DNA of 64,000 nt from Candidatus Eiseniibacteriota bacterium (GTDB taxonomy: Bacteria > Eisenbacteria > RBG-16-71-46 > CAIMUX01). Shown in pieces: positions 27,551 through 35,500 of this stretch (its first letter is position 1; the number at the start of each line of letters is the position of its first letter). The position numbers and the translations under genes are program-made. Below the pieces are notes generated by a model. The model saw only the letters and a list, made by a program, of their open reading frames with translations, had not been told where the DNA came from and ran no database searches. Location: assembly GCA_016712505.1 (NCBI GenBank), contig JADJQY010000002.1, forward strand, positions 372,001 through 436,000, read 5' to 3'.

Positions 27551-28519
27551 ATGCGCGCGCTCAATACCGCACTCGTAACGATCGGCATCCTGACCTGCGC
27601 CGCCCCGGCGACCTCCGCGCCGCTGCGCGGCGTGGCGGGGAAGACCGGCTCCGCCGTGGCCGTCGGCACCAGCATGATCCTCTTCTCGAGCAACCTGCAG
27701 CGCTCCTGGTTCCAGGCCTCGGGCTTCAACCCGCTCCTCGACTACACCGCGGTGGCTGCGACTCCCTCGGGTTACGTTGCCGTCGCCTCCAACGGCTCGG
27801 TCTGGTCGGCCACCGATCCCGCCGGGACCGGCTGGATCCAGCGCGACACCCCCTCCACCCGCGCGCTGCGTGCGGTCGAAGTGGTCGGCTCCCGGCTCGT
27901 CGCGGTGGGGGATGGCGGGGTGATCTACCGCTCCGCCAACTATGACGGCACCGGCTGGGCGTCGCAGTCCTCCGGCGTGACCAGCACGCTCCGCGCACTG
28001 GCCAACAACGGCACCTTCACCATCGTGGTCGGGGACGGCGGCGTGATCCTGCGCGGCAACAACGAGGGGACGAACTTCACCCGGATCACGGTGGACGAGA
28101 CCCGCGACCTGCTCGGGGTCTGCGTCAATGCCCTGAACCGCACCTTCCTCGCGGTGGGGCGCGATGGGGTGATGCTGCGGGCCAACGCCGACGGCTCGAC
28201 CTGGACCCCGCTAACGGAGATCACCAGCTCCACCCTCTACGCCTGCAACACCGATAACCTGCCCTACGGCCTGGCCACCGTGGTGGTCGGCGCGGGCGGC
28301 ATCGCCTTCTACGCCTCGAACAACTTCACCAACTGGATCGAGACCAACACCCAGACCGGGGTCGACCTCCATGACCTCGCCTTCACCGGGGTCAGCTTCC
28401 TCGCGGTGGGCGACAATCGCGAGACCTTCTGGAGCCAGATCGGCCTGACCTGGGAACTGGGCGCGGTTCCCACCCAGCAGATCACCTGGGGCTCTCTGAA
28501 GGCCAGGTACCAGCCGTAG
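27551..28519 (+). CDS. Secreted beta-propeller protein (YCF48/BNR-like repeats)
   Basis: A 322-residue protein with a signal peptide (LVTIGILTCAAPATSA) followed by five or six repeats of about 45 residues. They share a core such as LVAVGDGGVIYRSA, TIVVGDGGVILRGN and FLAVGRDGVMLRAN followed by a Trp or Thr-rich strand, as in YCF48-like and BNR propellers. No catalytic site is visible; such domains usually mediate binding. There is no sorting domain. An in-line GGAGAAGCC precedes the ATG. The stop codon lies inside a hairpin (28516-28541). Confidence 0.75.
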   Translation: MRALNTALVTIGILTCAAPATSAPLRGVAGKTGSAVAVGTSMILFSSNLQRSWFQASGFNPLLDYTAVAATPSGYVAVASNGSVWSATDPAGTGWIQRDTPSTRALRAVEVVGSRLVAVGDGGVIYRSANYDGTGWASQSSGVTSTLRALANNGTFTIVVGDGGVILRGNNEGTNFTRITVDETRDLLGVCVNALNRTFLAVGRDGVMLRANADGSTWTPLTEITSSTLYACNTDNLPYGLATVVVGAGGIAFYASNNFTNWIETNTQTGVDLHDLAFTGVSFLAVGDNRETFWSQIGLTWELGAVPTQQITWGSLKARYQP

Positions 28520-28541
28520 CGCGTCGCCCCCGGCGCGCTAC
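28516..28541. terminator. Hairpin between convergent genes, probable bidirectional terminator
   Basis: GTAGCGCG (28516-28523) pairs perfectly with CGCGCTAC (28534-28541) around a ten-base loop. It overlaps the stop codon of the propeller gene and lies 30 bases from the end of the convergent antitoxin gene. No T-run follows, so termination would have to be weak or factor-assisted. Confidence 0.45.
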
Positions 28542-28570
28542 TTGGTCGGTGACCGACACCGGCAACTCGA

Positions 28571-28870
28571 TCAGCGACTCGGCCGTCGCTTCTTGGTCCC
28601 GTCCGAGACCTGCGAAGTCGCGCCCTCTGCTCGCGGCTTCGCCGCGGTGCGCCTCCGGCGTAGCGACTCCGCAGCCTTCATCACCGTCCGCAGCGCCTCG
28701 TTTACCGCATCGTCCGTCGGAAACGCGCGGGCCACGTCAGGTTCGAGCAGCACGAGATTGGTGCCGCTTCGGTACTTACGGAGGTGCTTTCCTCGCACCC
28801 CAGGACCGAGGCTGGCGAAGTCATACTCCGTCCGCATCTCCCCTTCTGGTTCCTGCCTAGGTTTCCTCAT
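28571..28870 (-). CDS. Putative antitoxin paired with BrnT
   Basis: A 99-residue protein immediately downstream of, and overlapping by 14 bases, a BrnT-type toxin gene. It begins with a region MRTEYDFASLGPGVRGKHLR followed by TNLVLLEPDVARAFPTDDAVNEALRTVMK, a ribbon-helix-helix-like or short DNA-binding profile seen in antitoxins partnered with DUF497 and HigB-type toxins, rather than the classical BrnA sequence. The C-terminus is basic and low in complexity. The start at 28870 has GAGAGG seven bases upstream; an ATG at 28837 is a possible second start. By analogy it should neutralise the toxin and repress the operon. Confidence 0.65.
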   Translation of the reverse strand: MRKPRQEPEGEMRTEYDFASLGPGVRGKHLRKYRSGTNLVLLEPDVARAFPTDDAVNEALRTVMKAAESLRRRRTAAKPRAEGATSQVSDGTKKRRPSR

Positions 28871-29129
28871 ACCAATTCCTCTCGCGGCGTGTGGCTTGCC
28901 TGGCCGAGATCAGTCGCACCCGTTCCCCTCGGTCCAGGTGAACTACGACCACGACCACGCCTGGGCTCGTCATTCCGATGGTCAGACAACGCTCTTCACC
29001 GACCGAGTGATCGGGGTCGGGGAAGGTCCGCGCGAGCGGATCGTCAAAGACCGTGCTCGCGACGTGAAACGAGATTCCGTGCTTTCGCCGATTCCGGGCA
29101 GCCTTCACGGGATCCCATTCGAACTGCAC
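28857..29129 (-). CDS. brnT: BrnT-family (DUF497) ribonuclease toxin
   Basis: BrnT is a small RelE-like ribonuclease that blocks translation when free of its antitoxin. The 90-residue protein matches the family along its length: FEWDPVKAARNRRKHGISF, STVFDDPLARTFPD, GEERCLTIGMTS, VRLISARQATRRERNWYEE. The basic residues and the late ISARxATRRE motif thought to be needed for activity are kept. The GTG start has GGGAGG five bases upstream. It begins only 21 bases after the sulfatase-like gene, so the module could be read from that gene's promoter as well as its own; the toxin comes first, as usual for brnTA. Confidence 0.88.
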   Translation of the reverse strand: MQFEWDPVKAARNRRKHGISFHVASTVFDDPLARTFPDPDHSVGEERCLTIGMTSPGVVVVVVHLDRGERVRLISARQATRRERNWYEET

Positions 29130-29150
29130 CGCACCTCCCGTCGCTCCACA

Positions 29151-31484
29151 TCATCTCCCCGCGCTCAACCGCTCGATCAGCGTCTGGAACCGCTCCTCGC
29201 TCCGGATCGGACGCAGGTCGACATCGTTGAGCAACTGCCCCGCGCGGTCGTAGCCGTTGGCCACCGCCGATTCCAGAGCGGAGATCGCCTCCTCGAGCCG
29301 ACCCAGCCGGGCCAGCGCGCAGCCGCGGTTGTAGTCGATCACCGCCCGCGCGGACTTCGGCAGGGAAGCGGGGAGAGCCTCGTACTCGGCCAGCGCCTCC
29401 TCCGGACGTCCGGCGCGAAGCAGAAGCGCGGCGCGCGAGAGAGACTGCTCGGTCGAGAGGGGACCACCGGCCCGCACCTGGTCGATCGCCTCGAGCGCGC
29501 GCTCCGGCCGACCGGTCTCGGCAAAGAAGGTTGAGAGGAGCGTGAGCCGTTGCCGCTCTGCCCGCGGATCGCGGAGCCGGGTGGAAAGGATCTTTTCCGC
29601 CACCGGCTGGAGCCCTGCACCGGCCGCGGCGCGGGCTCGCACCAGGGCCAGGCTGTCCGGCCCGCTGCTCTTCGCCACCTGTTTCCACGCTTCGATCCGT
29701 CGCGCGATATCGGAGTAGTACCCCCGGTCCGCGACCTGGGCATTGGCGAGAAACGTGGTCAGCTCCGCGTCCTTTCCCTGCTGCAACAGACAGAGCGCCA
29801 GCCGGGTGTTCACATGCCGCGCGTTGGTGCGGTCGGCCGCGGCCAGACGGTAGAGGTCGGCCGCGTCGTTCCACTTCTCCTGGCCGAAGAAGGCATCGGC
29901 CAGGCCGGACTGTGCGGTTGCGTTGCCAGGGGAGATCTCGATCGCACGGCGCAGGATCGCCTCCGCCTCGCCGAACCGCGCTGTCTTGACCAGCGCTATC
30001 CCCAGACCGAGGAGCGCCACCTTGTTCTTCGCCTCGCGCGCGATCACCCTCTGGAACGGCGCGATGGCGTCGGCGTAGCGCTGATCGTCCATGGCTCGCT
30101 TCGCCTCTTCGAAGTCGCCGTGCGCCGCGATCATCCGCTTCGGATCGGGGAGGTCGGTCTCCGCCCCTTGGGTCAGGCTGCCGCCCGAGAGGTAGCCCAG
30201 CGAGCGCAACCGCTCCTCCACCTCCGGCGACACCGCGGTCTGATTCTGTGACGGCGCGGCCGGCAGATTCTGGAGGAGACGCGACAGTCTTCGATCGAGC
30301 GTCGCCCCCTGCTCCGCCTCGCTCCCGACCAGGTTCGTCGCCTCCTTCGGATCGTCGCGCAGCCGGTAGAGCTCCGACTCCGGCGCCCGGATCCACTTCC
30401 ACTCCTCGGTCTCGAAGGCGTAGAGCGGCGCCCAGCCGAAGTTCTCCTTCGGGTAAAGCGTCTCCAGGTAGACTCCGGGACGCCCCAGGGCGCCCGCCCC
30501 TTCCTCGCCGCCCGAGGCCGTGCTCGCCGCCCCCTTCTGCTTCGGGTCGATCAAGGCGACCAGGCTCTTGCCGTCGATGTTGGTCACCGGAGGGAGTCCC
30601 GCCAGCTCGAGCAGGGTCGGCATCAGATCGGTGGTTGAGACGACCGTTTCGACCACCAGGCCACGCGCCCCCAGCTTCGGCGCGCGGATCACCCACGGAA
30701 TCCGGGTCGTTTCCTGATAGAGGAAGATCCCGTGTTCCGCCTCGCCGTGGTCGCCCAGCCCCTCGCCGTGATCGGCCAGCACCGCGATGACCGTGTTTTC
30801 CCACCGGCCCAGTCGTTTCAGCTCCTCGATCAGCCCGCCGACCGCCGCATCGTCCGCCGCGATCTCCTGATCGTAGGCCGAGGGGAGGTTCAGCTTGCTG
30901 AACGGAGCCGCCGGGGTCCACGGGGTGTGCGCATCAAAGAGATGCATCCAGACGAAGACCGGCCGCTCCTTGCTTCGCCGCTCCAGCCAGCGCTTCGCGC
31001 GGGCCAGGGTCATCGACGACGGACGTTCGTTGAACAGGCTGTCGTCGTAGGCCGCGAATCCCTGGGCCAGCCCGAACTGCCGGTCGAGGACGAACGCGCT
31101 CACGAACGCGCCGGTCTCGTACCCCGCGGCCGCGAACCGCTCGGCCAGCGTCTCCGCGCCGGTGCCGAGTTGATACGCCCCGTTGTTCCGCACTCCGTGG
31201 CGCGGCGGCAACGAACCGGTCATCATGGTGGTGTGGGAGGGGAGGGTCATCGGCACCGGCGTGACCGCCCGATCGAACCGCACGCCCTCGCGCGCCAGCG
31301 CGTCCAGGTTCGGCGTGTGCGCGAAATCCGCACCGTAACACCCGATGTGATCCGCCCGCGTCGTATCGAGCGTCACCACGATCACGTTCGGCGGCTTCGG
31401 CTTTCCCCCGCAGGCCGGTCCCAGCAGGAGCAGCGCCAGGAACACGCTCGCAGTTCGCCCCCAACTGCCGCCGCCCGGCCCCAC
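29151..31484 (-). CDS. Sulfatase-fold lipoprotein with C-terminal TPR domain
   Basis: A 777-residue protein. A GTG start (31484; AGAGGAA nine bases upstream) gives a short signal sequence ending LLLLGPACGGK, a probable but non-canonical lipobox. Residues 25-400 form an alkaline-phosphatase/sulfatase fold: VIVVTLDTTRADHIGCYG, TPNLDALAREGVRF, the nucleophile region PMTLPSHTTMMTG, and ADHGEGLGDHGEAEHG for the metal site. The position of the formylglycine Cys/Ser of true sulfatases holds Thr, so a phospho-transfer or phosphodiesterase role is as likely as sulfate ester hydrolysis. Residues 410-770 are tetratricopeptide-like helical repeats (for example ALEAIDQVRAGGPLSTEQSL), probably for protein binding. 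It follows a small membrane-protein gene by 13 bases and precedes brnT. Confidence 0.85.
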   Translation of the reverse strand: MGPGGGSWGRTASVFLALLLLGPACGGKPKPPNVIVVTLDTTRADHIGCYGADFAHTPNLDALAREGVRFDRAVTPVPMTLPSHTTMMTGSLPPRHGVRNNGAYQLGTGAETLAERFAAAGYETGAFVSAFVLDRQFGLAQGFAAYDDSLFNERPSSMTLARAKRWLERRSKERPVFVWMHLFDAHTPWTPAAPFSKLNLPSAYDQEIAADDAAVGGLIEELKRLGRWENTVIAVLADHGEGLGDHGEAEHGIFLYQETTRIPWVIRAPKLGARGLVVETVVSTTDLMPTLLELAGLPPVTNIDGKSLVALIDPKQKGAASTASGGEEGAGALGRPGVYLETLYPKENFGWAPLYAFETEEWKWIRAPESELYRLRDDPKEATNLVGSEAEQGATLDRRLSRLLQNLPAAPSQNQTAVSPEVEERLRSLGYLSGGSLTQGAETDLPDPKRMIAAHGDFEEAKRAMDDQRYADAIAPFQRVIAREAKNKVALLGLGIALVKTARFGEAEAILRRAIEISPGNATAQSGLADAFFGQEKWNDAADLYRLAAADRTNARHVNTRLALCLLQQGKDAELTTFLANAQVADRGYYSDIARRIEAWKQVAKSSGPDSLALVRARAAAGAGLQPVAEKILSTRLRDPRAERQRLTLLSTFFAETGRPERALEAIDQVRAGGPLSTEQSLSRAALLLRAGRPEEALAEYEALPASLPKSARAVIDYNRGCALARLGRLEEAISALESAVANGYDRAGQLLNDVDLRPIRSEERFQTLIERLSAGR

Positions 31485-31497
31485 CCGGCGCGTTCCT

Positions 31498-31938
31498 CTA
31501 CTCGGAAACAAGCGCCGTCCGCACCGCGCCCGCGCGGAGAGAGGTCGGAACGCCGCGCTGCGCCAGCCCGTCCTTCCGCACCGGGGTCTTCTCCGTCGAC
31601 TCCCTGCTCGCCAGCGCCTCCGGCGCCTCGTCCACCGGCCGGAGTGAGAACTCGTCATGCGAGATCTCGTACACCCCGTAGGCACAGCCCGCGAAGGTCC
31701 CGATCACCACTCCCCAGCGGATCGAATCGTCGCGCTTGTCCGAGTCGCTCACCAGCGCCACCACCGCCCCCAGGAGCAGCCCCGTCGCGCCGCCGTACAG
31801 CCCGTTCTTGAGCACCGTCACCAGCGCCGAATCTGCTCGCGCCACCGTCGCCCCCATCCGCGGCACCGGAGCCGCGATCACCGCCAGGGCCAGCGCGCTC
31901 CCCACCACCAACCCCGAGAATCGCCGCTTCATCCTCAC
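31498..31938 (-). CDS. Small secreted or membrane protein of unknown function
   Basis: A protein of about 146 residues with a signal-like segment (SGLVVGSALALAVIAAPV) and a second hydrophobic region GLYGGATGLLLGAVVALV followed, after a charged loop, by WGVVIGTFAGCAYGVYEIS. The Gly-rich helices resemble small glycine-zipper proteins, but no family is recognised. The GTG at 31938 is chosen (AAGGAGG eight bases upstream); ATG 31932 is an alternative. It is the first gene of a unit with the sulfatase-like gene and the toxin pair. Confidence 0.6.
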   Translation of the reverse strand: MRMKRRFSGLVVGSALALAVIAAPVPRMGATVARADSALVTVLKNGLYGGATGLLLGAVVALVSDSDKRDDSIRWGVVIGTFAGCAYGVYEISHDEFSLRPVDEAPEALASRESTEKTPVRKDGLAQRGVPTSLRAGAVRTALVSE

Positions 31939-32001
31939 GAGGAGACCCTCCTTCATTGTCCGTAGCCTGCCTGACCTCCGCCAATCCTGGCGAAAGCGCG
32001 A

Positions 32002-32031
32002 ACTATAGGAGCCCCCTTCGCACCGAGTCAA
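32002..32031 (-). promoter_or_regulatory. Sigma70-like promoter for the small-membrane-protein/sulfatase/brnT unit
   Basis: On the minus strand TTGACT (32031-32026) and TATAGT (32007-32002) are 18 bases apart, the best match to the sigma70 consensus that I found in the window. Transcription would start near 31995, about 57 bases upstream of the start at 31938. Confidence 0.6.
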
Positions 32032-32388
32032 ACCACCCGCTCCACGGCGGTTTGGCCCCTGCGCATGCCTTCGCTGTTCGACCTCTCACCGGCGATCCAG
32101 GCGATCCAAGCAGTCGCGCAGCAGCGGTACGGCGGAGCGACTGCGAGCGGAAGCCGGGCCAATCGCCGTACCCAAAATTGGCATTGCATTCCCGCTTGGA
32201 TCAGCTCACGCTCTTCTCGCCTGGATTTTCGCCGCCCCCCGCCCCTCCGCCAGGCACCTCCGGCCGGGAGCGCGCAGGTCGAGGCCTGAGTTCGCATGTC
32301 CCGTTCTCCATTGGCAGCCTCGCGTTGTCAGCCGTTTGGGGGCAGGTCGCACGCCGCCCCCCAGCCGTAAGGAGGGACCGTGTTAGGG
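32032..32388. other. Intergenic region without a recognised gene
   Basis: This space between the divergent small membrane-protein gene and the C25-like gene holds no convincing coding sequence, promoter on the plus strand or RNA fold. A short, relatively AT-rich stretch (about 32172-32195) lies in its middle. AAGGAGGG at 32369-32376 is the ribosome binding site of the next gene. Confidence 0.5.
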
Positions 32389-32444
32389 ATGACCGTCCGC
32401 ACCAAGATCATGGCCGTTGTATTCACCTTTTCCGTAGCAATTGC

Positions 32445-32455
32445 GGGGGGGGGGG
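32445..32455 (+). repeat. Eleven-G homopolymer in a signal-peptide coding region
   Basis: The longest mononucleotide run seen in the window. With 11 Gs translation from 32389 ends after 34 residues at TGA 32491; with 10 (or 13) Gs the signal peptide joins the long C25 frame. Its position just inside the start of a surface-protein gene is typical of contingency loci. Confidence 0.9.
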
Positions 32456-32491
32456 ACGTTGCTCCCTCGAGCCGAAGCCGGCACGACTCCT

Positions 32492-32527
32492 GATCGAGAT
32501 CGGGATCAGGATCGGGATCACGATCGG
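32492..32527 (+). repeat. Hexameric GATCNN tandem repeat
   Basis: Six consecutive six-base units beginning GATC (GATCGA, GATCGG, GATCAG, GATCGG, GATCAC, GATCGG), followed by a seventh GATC. In the long frame they encode alternating Asp and Arg/Gln/His directly after the predicted signal-peptide cleavage site. Being a multiple of three, copy-number change would alter linker length, not frame. Confidence 0.85.
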
Positions 32528-35500
32528 ATCCAGACGATCTCATTCTCGGTCACGCTCGATCCCCACGACGTCACCGTCTCGCGCAGCGACCAGAGCGGCT
32601 ACGACCGCATCGCGCTCCGCAGTTACCAACCCTTCCCGAACCCCGATTGGGTCGGTGCACCCCTCCTGCCAGCGATCCAGGACCGACTCGTCCTGCCCGA
32701 GGGGATGCGCGTCGCCCGCCTCACGGTCACGACCCACGATCCCCAGTTCATCGCCAGCGGAGTCCGGCCCGAGCCGATCCCGCCCCCCGAGAGCGGCGAC
32801 ACCACCTTCGTCTGGCAGCCCGACCCGCGCTACTACCAGGAAGGAGACGTCTTTCCCCCGACGCCCGAAGTCCTGGTGAGCAATGACTCCTACCGCGGTA
32901 TTCGCCTGGCCGACGTTGCTGCCGTGCCACTCCTCTGGGATCCAGTAAGCACCAACCTGATGCTTTTCCGAACCGTCGAGGTCACGGTACAGCTCGAGCC
33001 GGTGCCAGAGGGCGAAGCCGCGCCCCCCAGACTTCGCCCCGAGCGGCGCTTCTCCCGCGAGCTGTACGAACTCGACTGGGTGCGCGATCACGTACGCAAC
33101 CGCGAGGATGTCGATCGCCACTATCCCGCTCGTCGCAGTCGCGATCGCAACCCCGAACACGACCCGAACGAACTCCACGTCGTGGCCGACACCGCGCATG
33201 CCACCGGCTTCCATCCCACCGATCTTCCCTCGCTCGAAGGCCCCGCCATCGACATGGTCATCCTGACCGGCGACGGCTGGGCCAACGGCATCGGCGACCC
33301 CGGCGACATGGCCGCCGCCTTCCAGGAGTGGGCCGACTGGCGCACCCAGACCGGCGTCCCCACCGTGGTCCGCACGGTGCAGTGGGTGCGCGAACACTAC
33401 TCCGGAGGCGACGACCCCGCGCGCATCCGCGCCTTCCTGCGCGAGGCCTACTCCAAGTGGGGAACGGACTACCTGCTCATCGGCGGTGATGTCGAGGTGG
33501 TGCCGGCGCGGATGTGGGGTGGTGAGGCTTCGGGGAACCCCAGGGAGTACCCGGCGGCCTGGTACTACGCCGAACTCGACGTTTCCTGGGGCCAGATCCA
33601 CCAACCATTCTTCAGCGGTAGTGGCGGTGCCTACCCGGACCTTTGGGTGGGCCGGATCCCGGCGCGAGACGCCAGCGAGGCTGCAGCGTGTCTGGAGAAG
33701 CTCCAAACGTACGAACGCGTGCCCGGGCTCGACCTCCCGGTACCCGATGACGCCTACTACACGAAGGCCGTGCTCTTCGCCGGCTTGACGAACTCGGGCG
33801 CATGGGACACCGAGGACGATGAACCCACCCCACCATCCAGTCCGCAGAGCACGCCTTGGTGGCAGAACGGCGTCTGGCAGTCGGAGCGGCTCAAGAAGAC
33901 CGTTCTCGATTCGTTGTCATTCGAGTCCTACCGCCTCTATCCGAACCTGACCTCGAGCAAGGCGTGCAAACCGGGGACGTCCTACGATTGCTACAAGAAA
34001 CAACGCGACTACTACACCGCGGAGGGGGCGCCGGAGGCCTACTTCACCCACGCCAACATCCTGAACGCCCTCCGGAACGAGGAGCCGTCGGTCGTCTTCC
34101 ACGTGGAGCACTCGAACCGCTGGGTCTTCGGCGGGATCAGCGATGGGCTCACGCAGAGTCGCCCCGCCCGCGACGTGTGCCTCGAACCCGCGGTGTGCTC
34201 CGAGGTGCAGTGCGACGACTGGGCGGAGGCTTGCTTCGCACAGTACCTGGCCGACAATCCCCAGGTCCCGATCAGTCGGGAGGCACTCGACGCCCTCTCG
34301 AACGGCCCGAACTACTTCGTCGGCCTCAGCTACGGCAGCATGACCGGCATGTACGACGGCGACGCCGTGGCGGAGCACCTACTCCGGGACCCGGACGGTG
34401 GAGCGGTTGCGTGGTGTGGGAAGTCGGTCAGCGACAACAGCTACGGATACACGGACACCACCGACATGAGCACGCGCTTCCTGAAGAGAGCGCTGTCGAG
34501 TCGCCAGCCAGTTGGAGTTGCTCTCGCGAACGCGACCGGAGTTGGGTCGTCAAATCCTCGAAACACCCAATGGACGTTGTTCGGAGATCCTCACCTGCTT
34601 GCCTGGAGTCAGGTCCCCGGTACCCTGTGGCTGTCGAGTTCCGTCAACCAGCTCGGGAATCCCGACTTCTACGACCTGACGATCACGGTTCGCTCGGGCA
34701 GTTCGACCGGCGCAACCGTGGCCAACGCGCGAGTCTGTCTCTCGCGGGATGACGATGTCTACGCGGTCGGGTGGACGGACGCGGCGGGCGAAGTTCGTTT
34801 CCCCTCACTTCTGGTCGCGTACTCGTCGGTGGGGATTGATGTGTGGGGGATCGCGGACAACTTCGTGCCCAAGCACTTGTTCATCGAGGAGGCGAACCAG
34901 TCGGCGCTCGACGACGATCCAGTGCCGATCTACGAGTCTCACGCCCTCTCGGACAGTCTGACGCCGGGTCTGCGCGCGGATCTGTTCGAAGCGGGCGATC
35001 GAATCGCTCTCGACGTCTTTGTGAGGAATGTGGCATCCGAACCCGTCTCCGGGGCTGATGCGCTACTCTTTCCAACCCCTCGGGTTCAACTGCGGCTTCG
35101 ATTGGATGGTGCTCCGCGCCGGCGGCCAAGGTCGTCATCGGGGGCGCGAACGCCCATCCGCCCGACGGGCAGGAGGTGTTTTCGCTCCTCGTCAACGAGT
35201 CCGGCATTCGACCAGAACGAACGCCCACTGAGACGTCACCCAACGGATATAAGGTCTTCCGCAACCAGATCACAGGGGAGTACCACCTCAAGGTTGACTG
35301 GGTGACCCCGTACCCATCCCACCCCGCTGAGGGCACGATTTATGCCGACGGCGGCTTGGGGCTGGTTTCGAGTTCGTTGGAGTGGGATGACGAGGTGCAC
35401 GTGTCGGAGGAAGGTGACAGCATCGCGTTCTCCTTCGTACCAGACTCCGACTACGATCAAATCCGGTTCTACGCCGATGCATCGGACTGGCTCACCATGG

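Noticed and set aside
32170..32200. Sigma54 promoter (GG-N10-GC) upstream of the C25-like gene
   Set aside because: The nearest GG and GC pair is separated by 12 bases, not 10, and flanking bases do not match.
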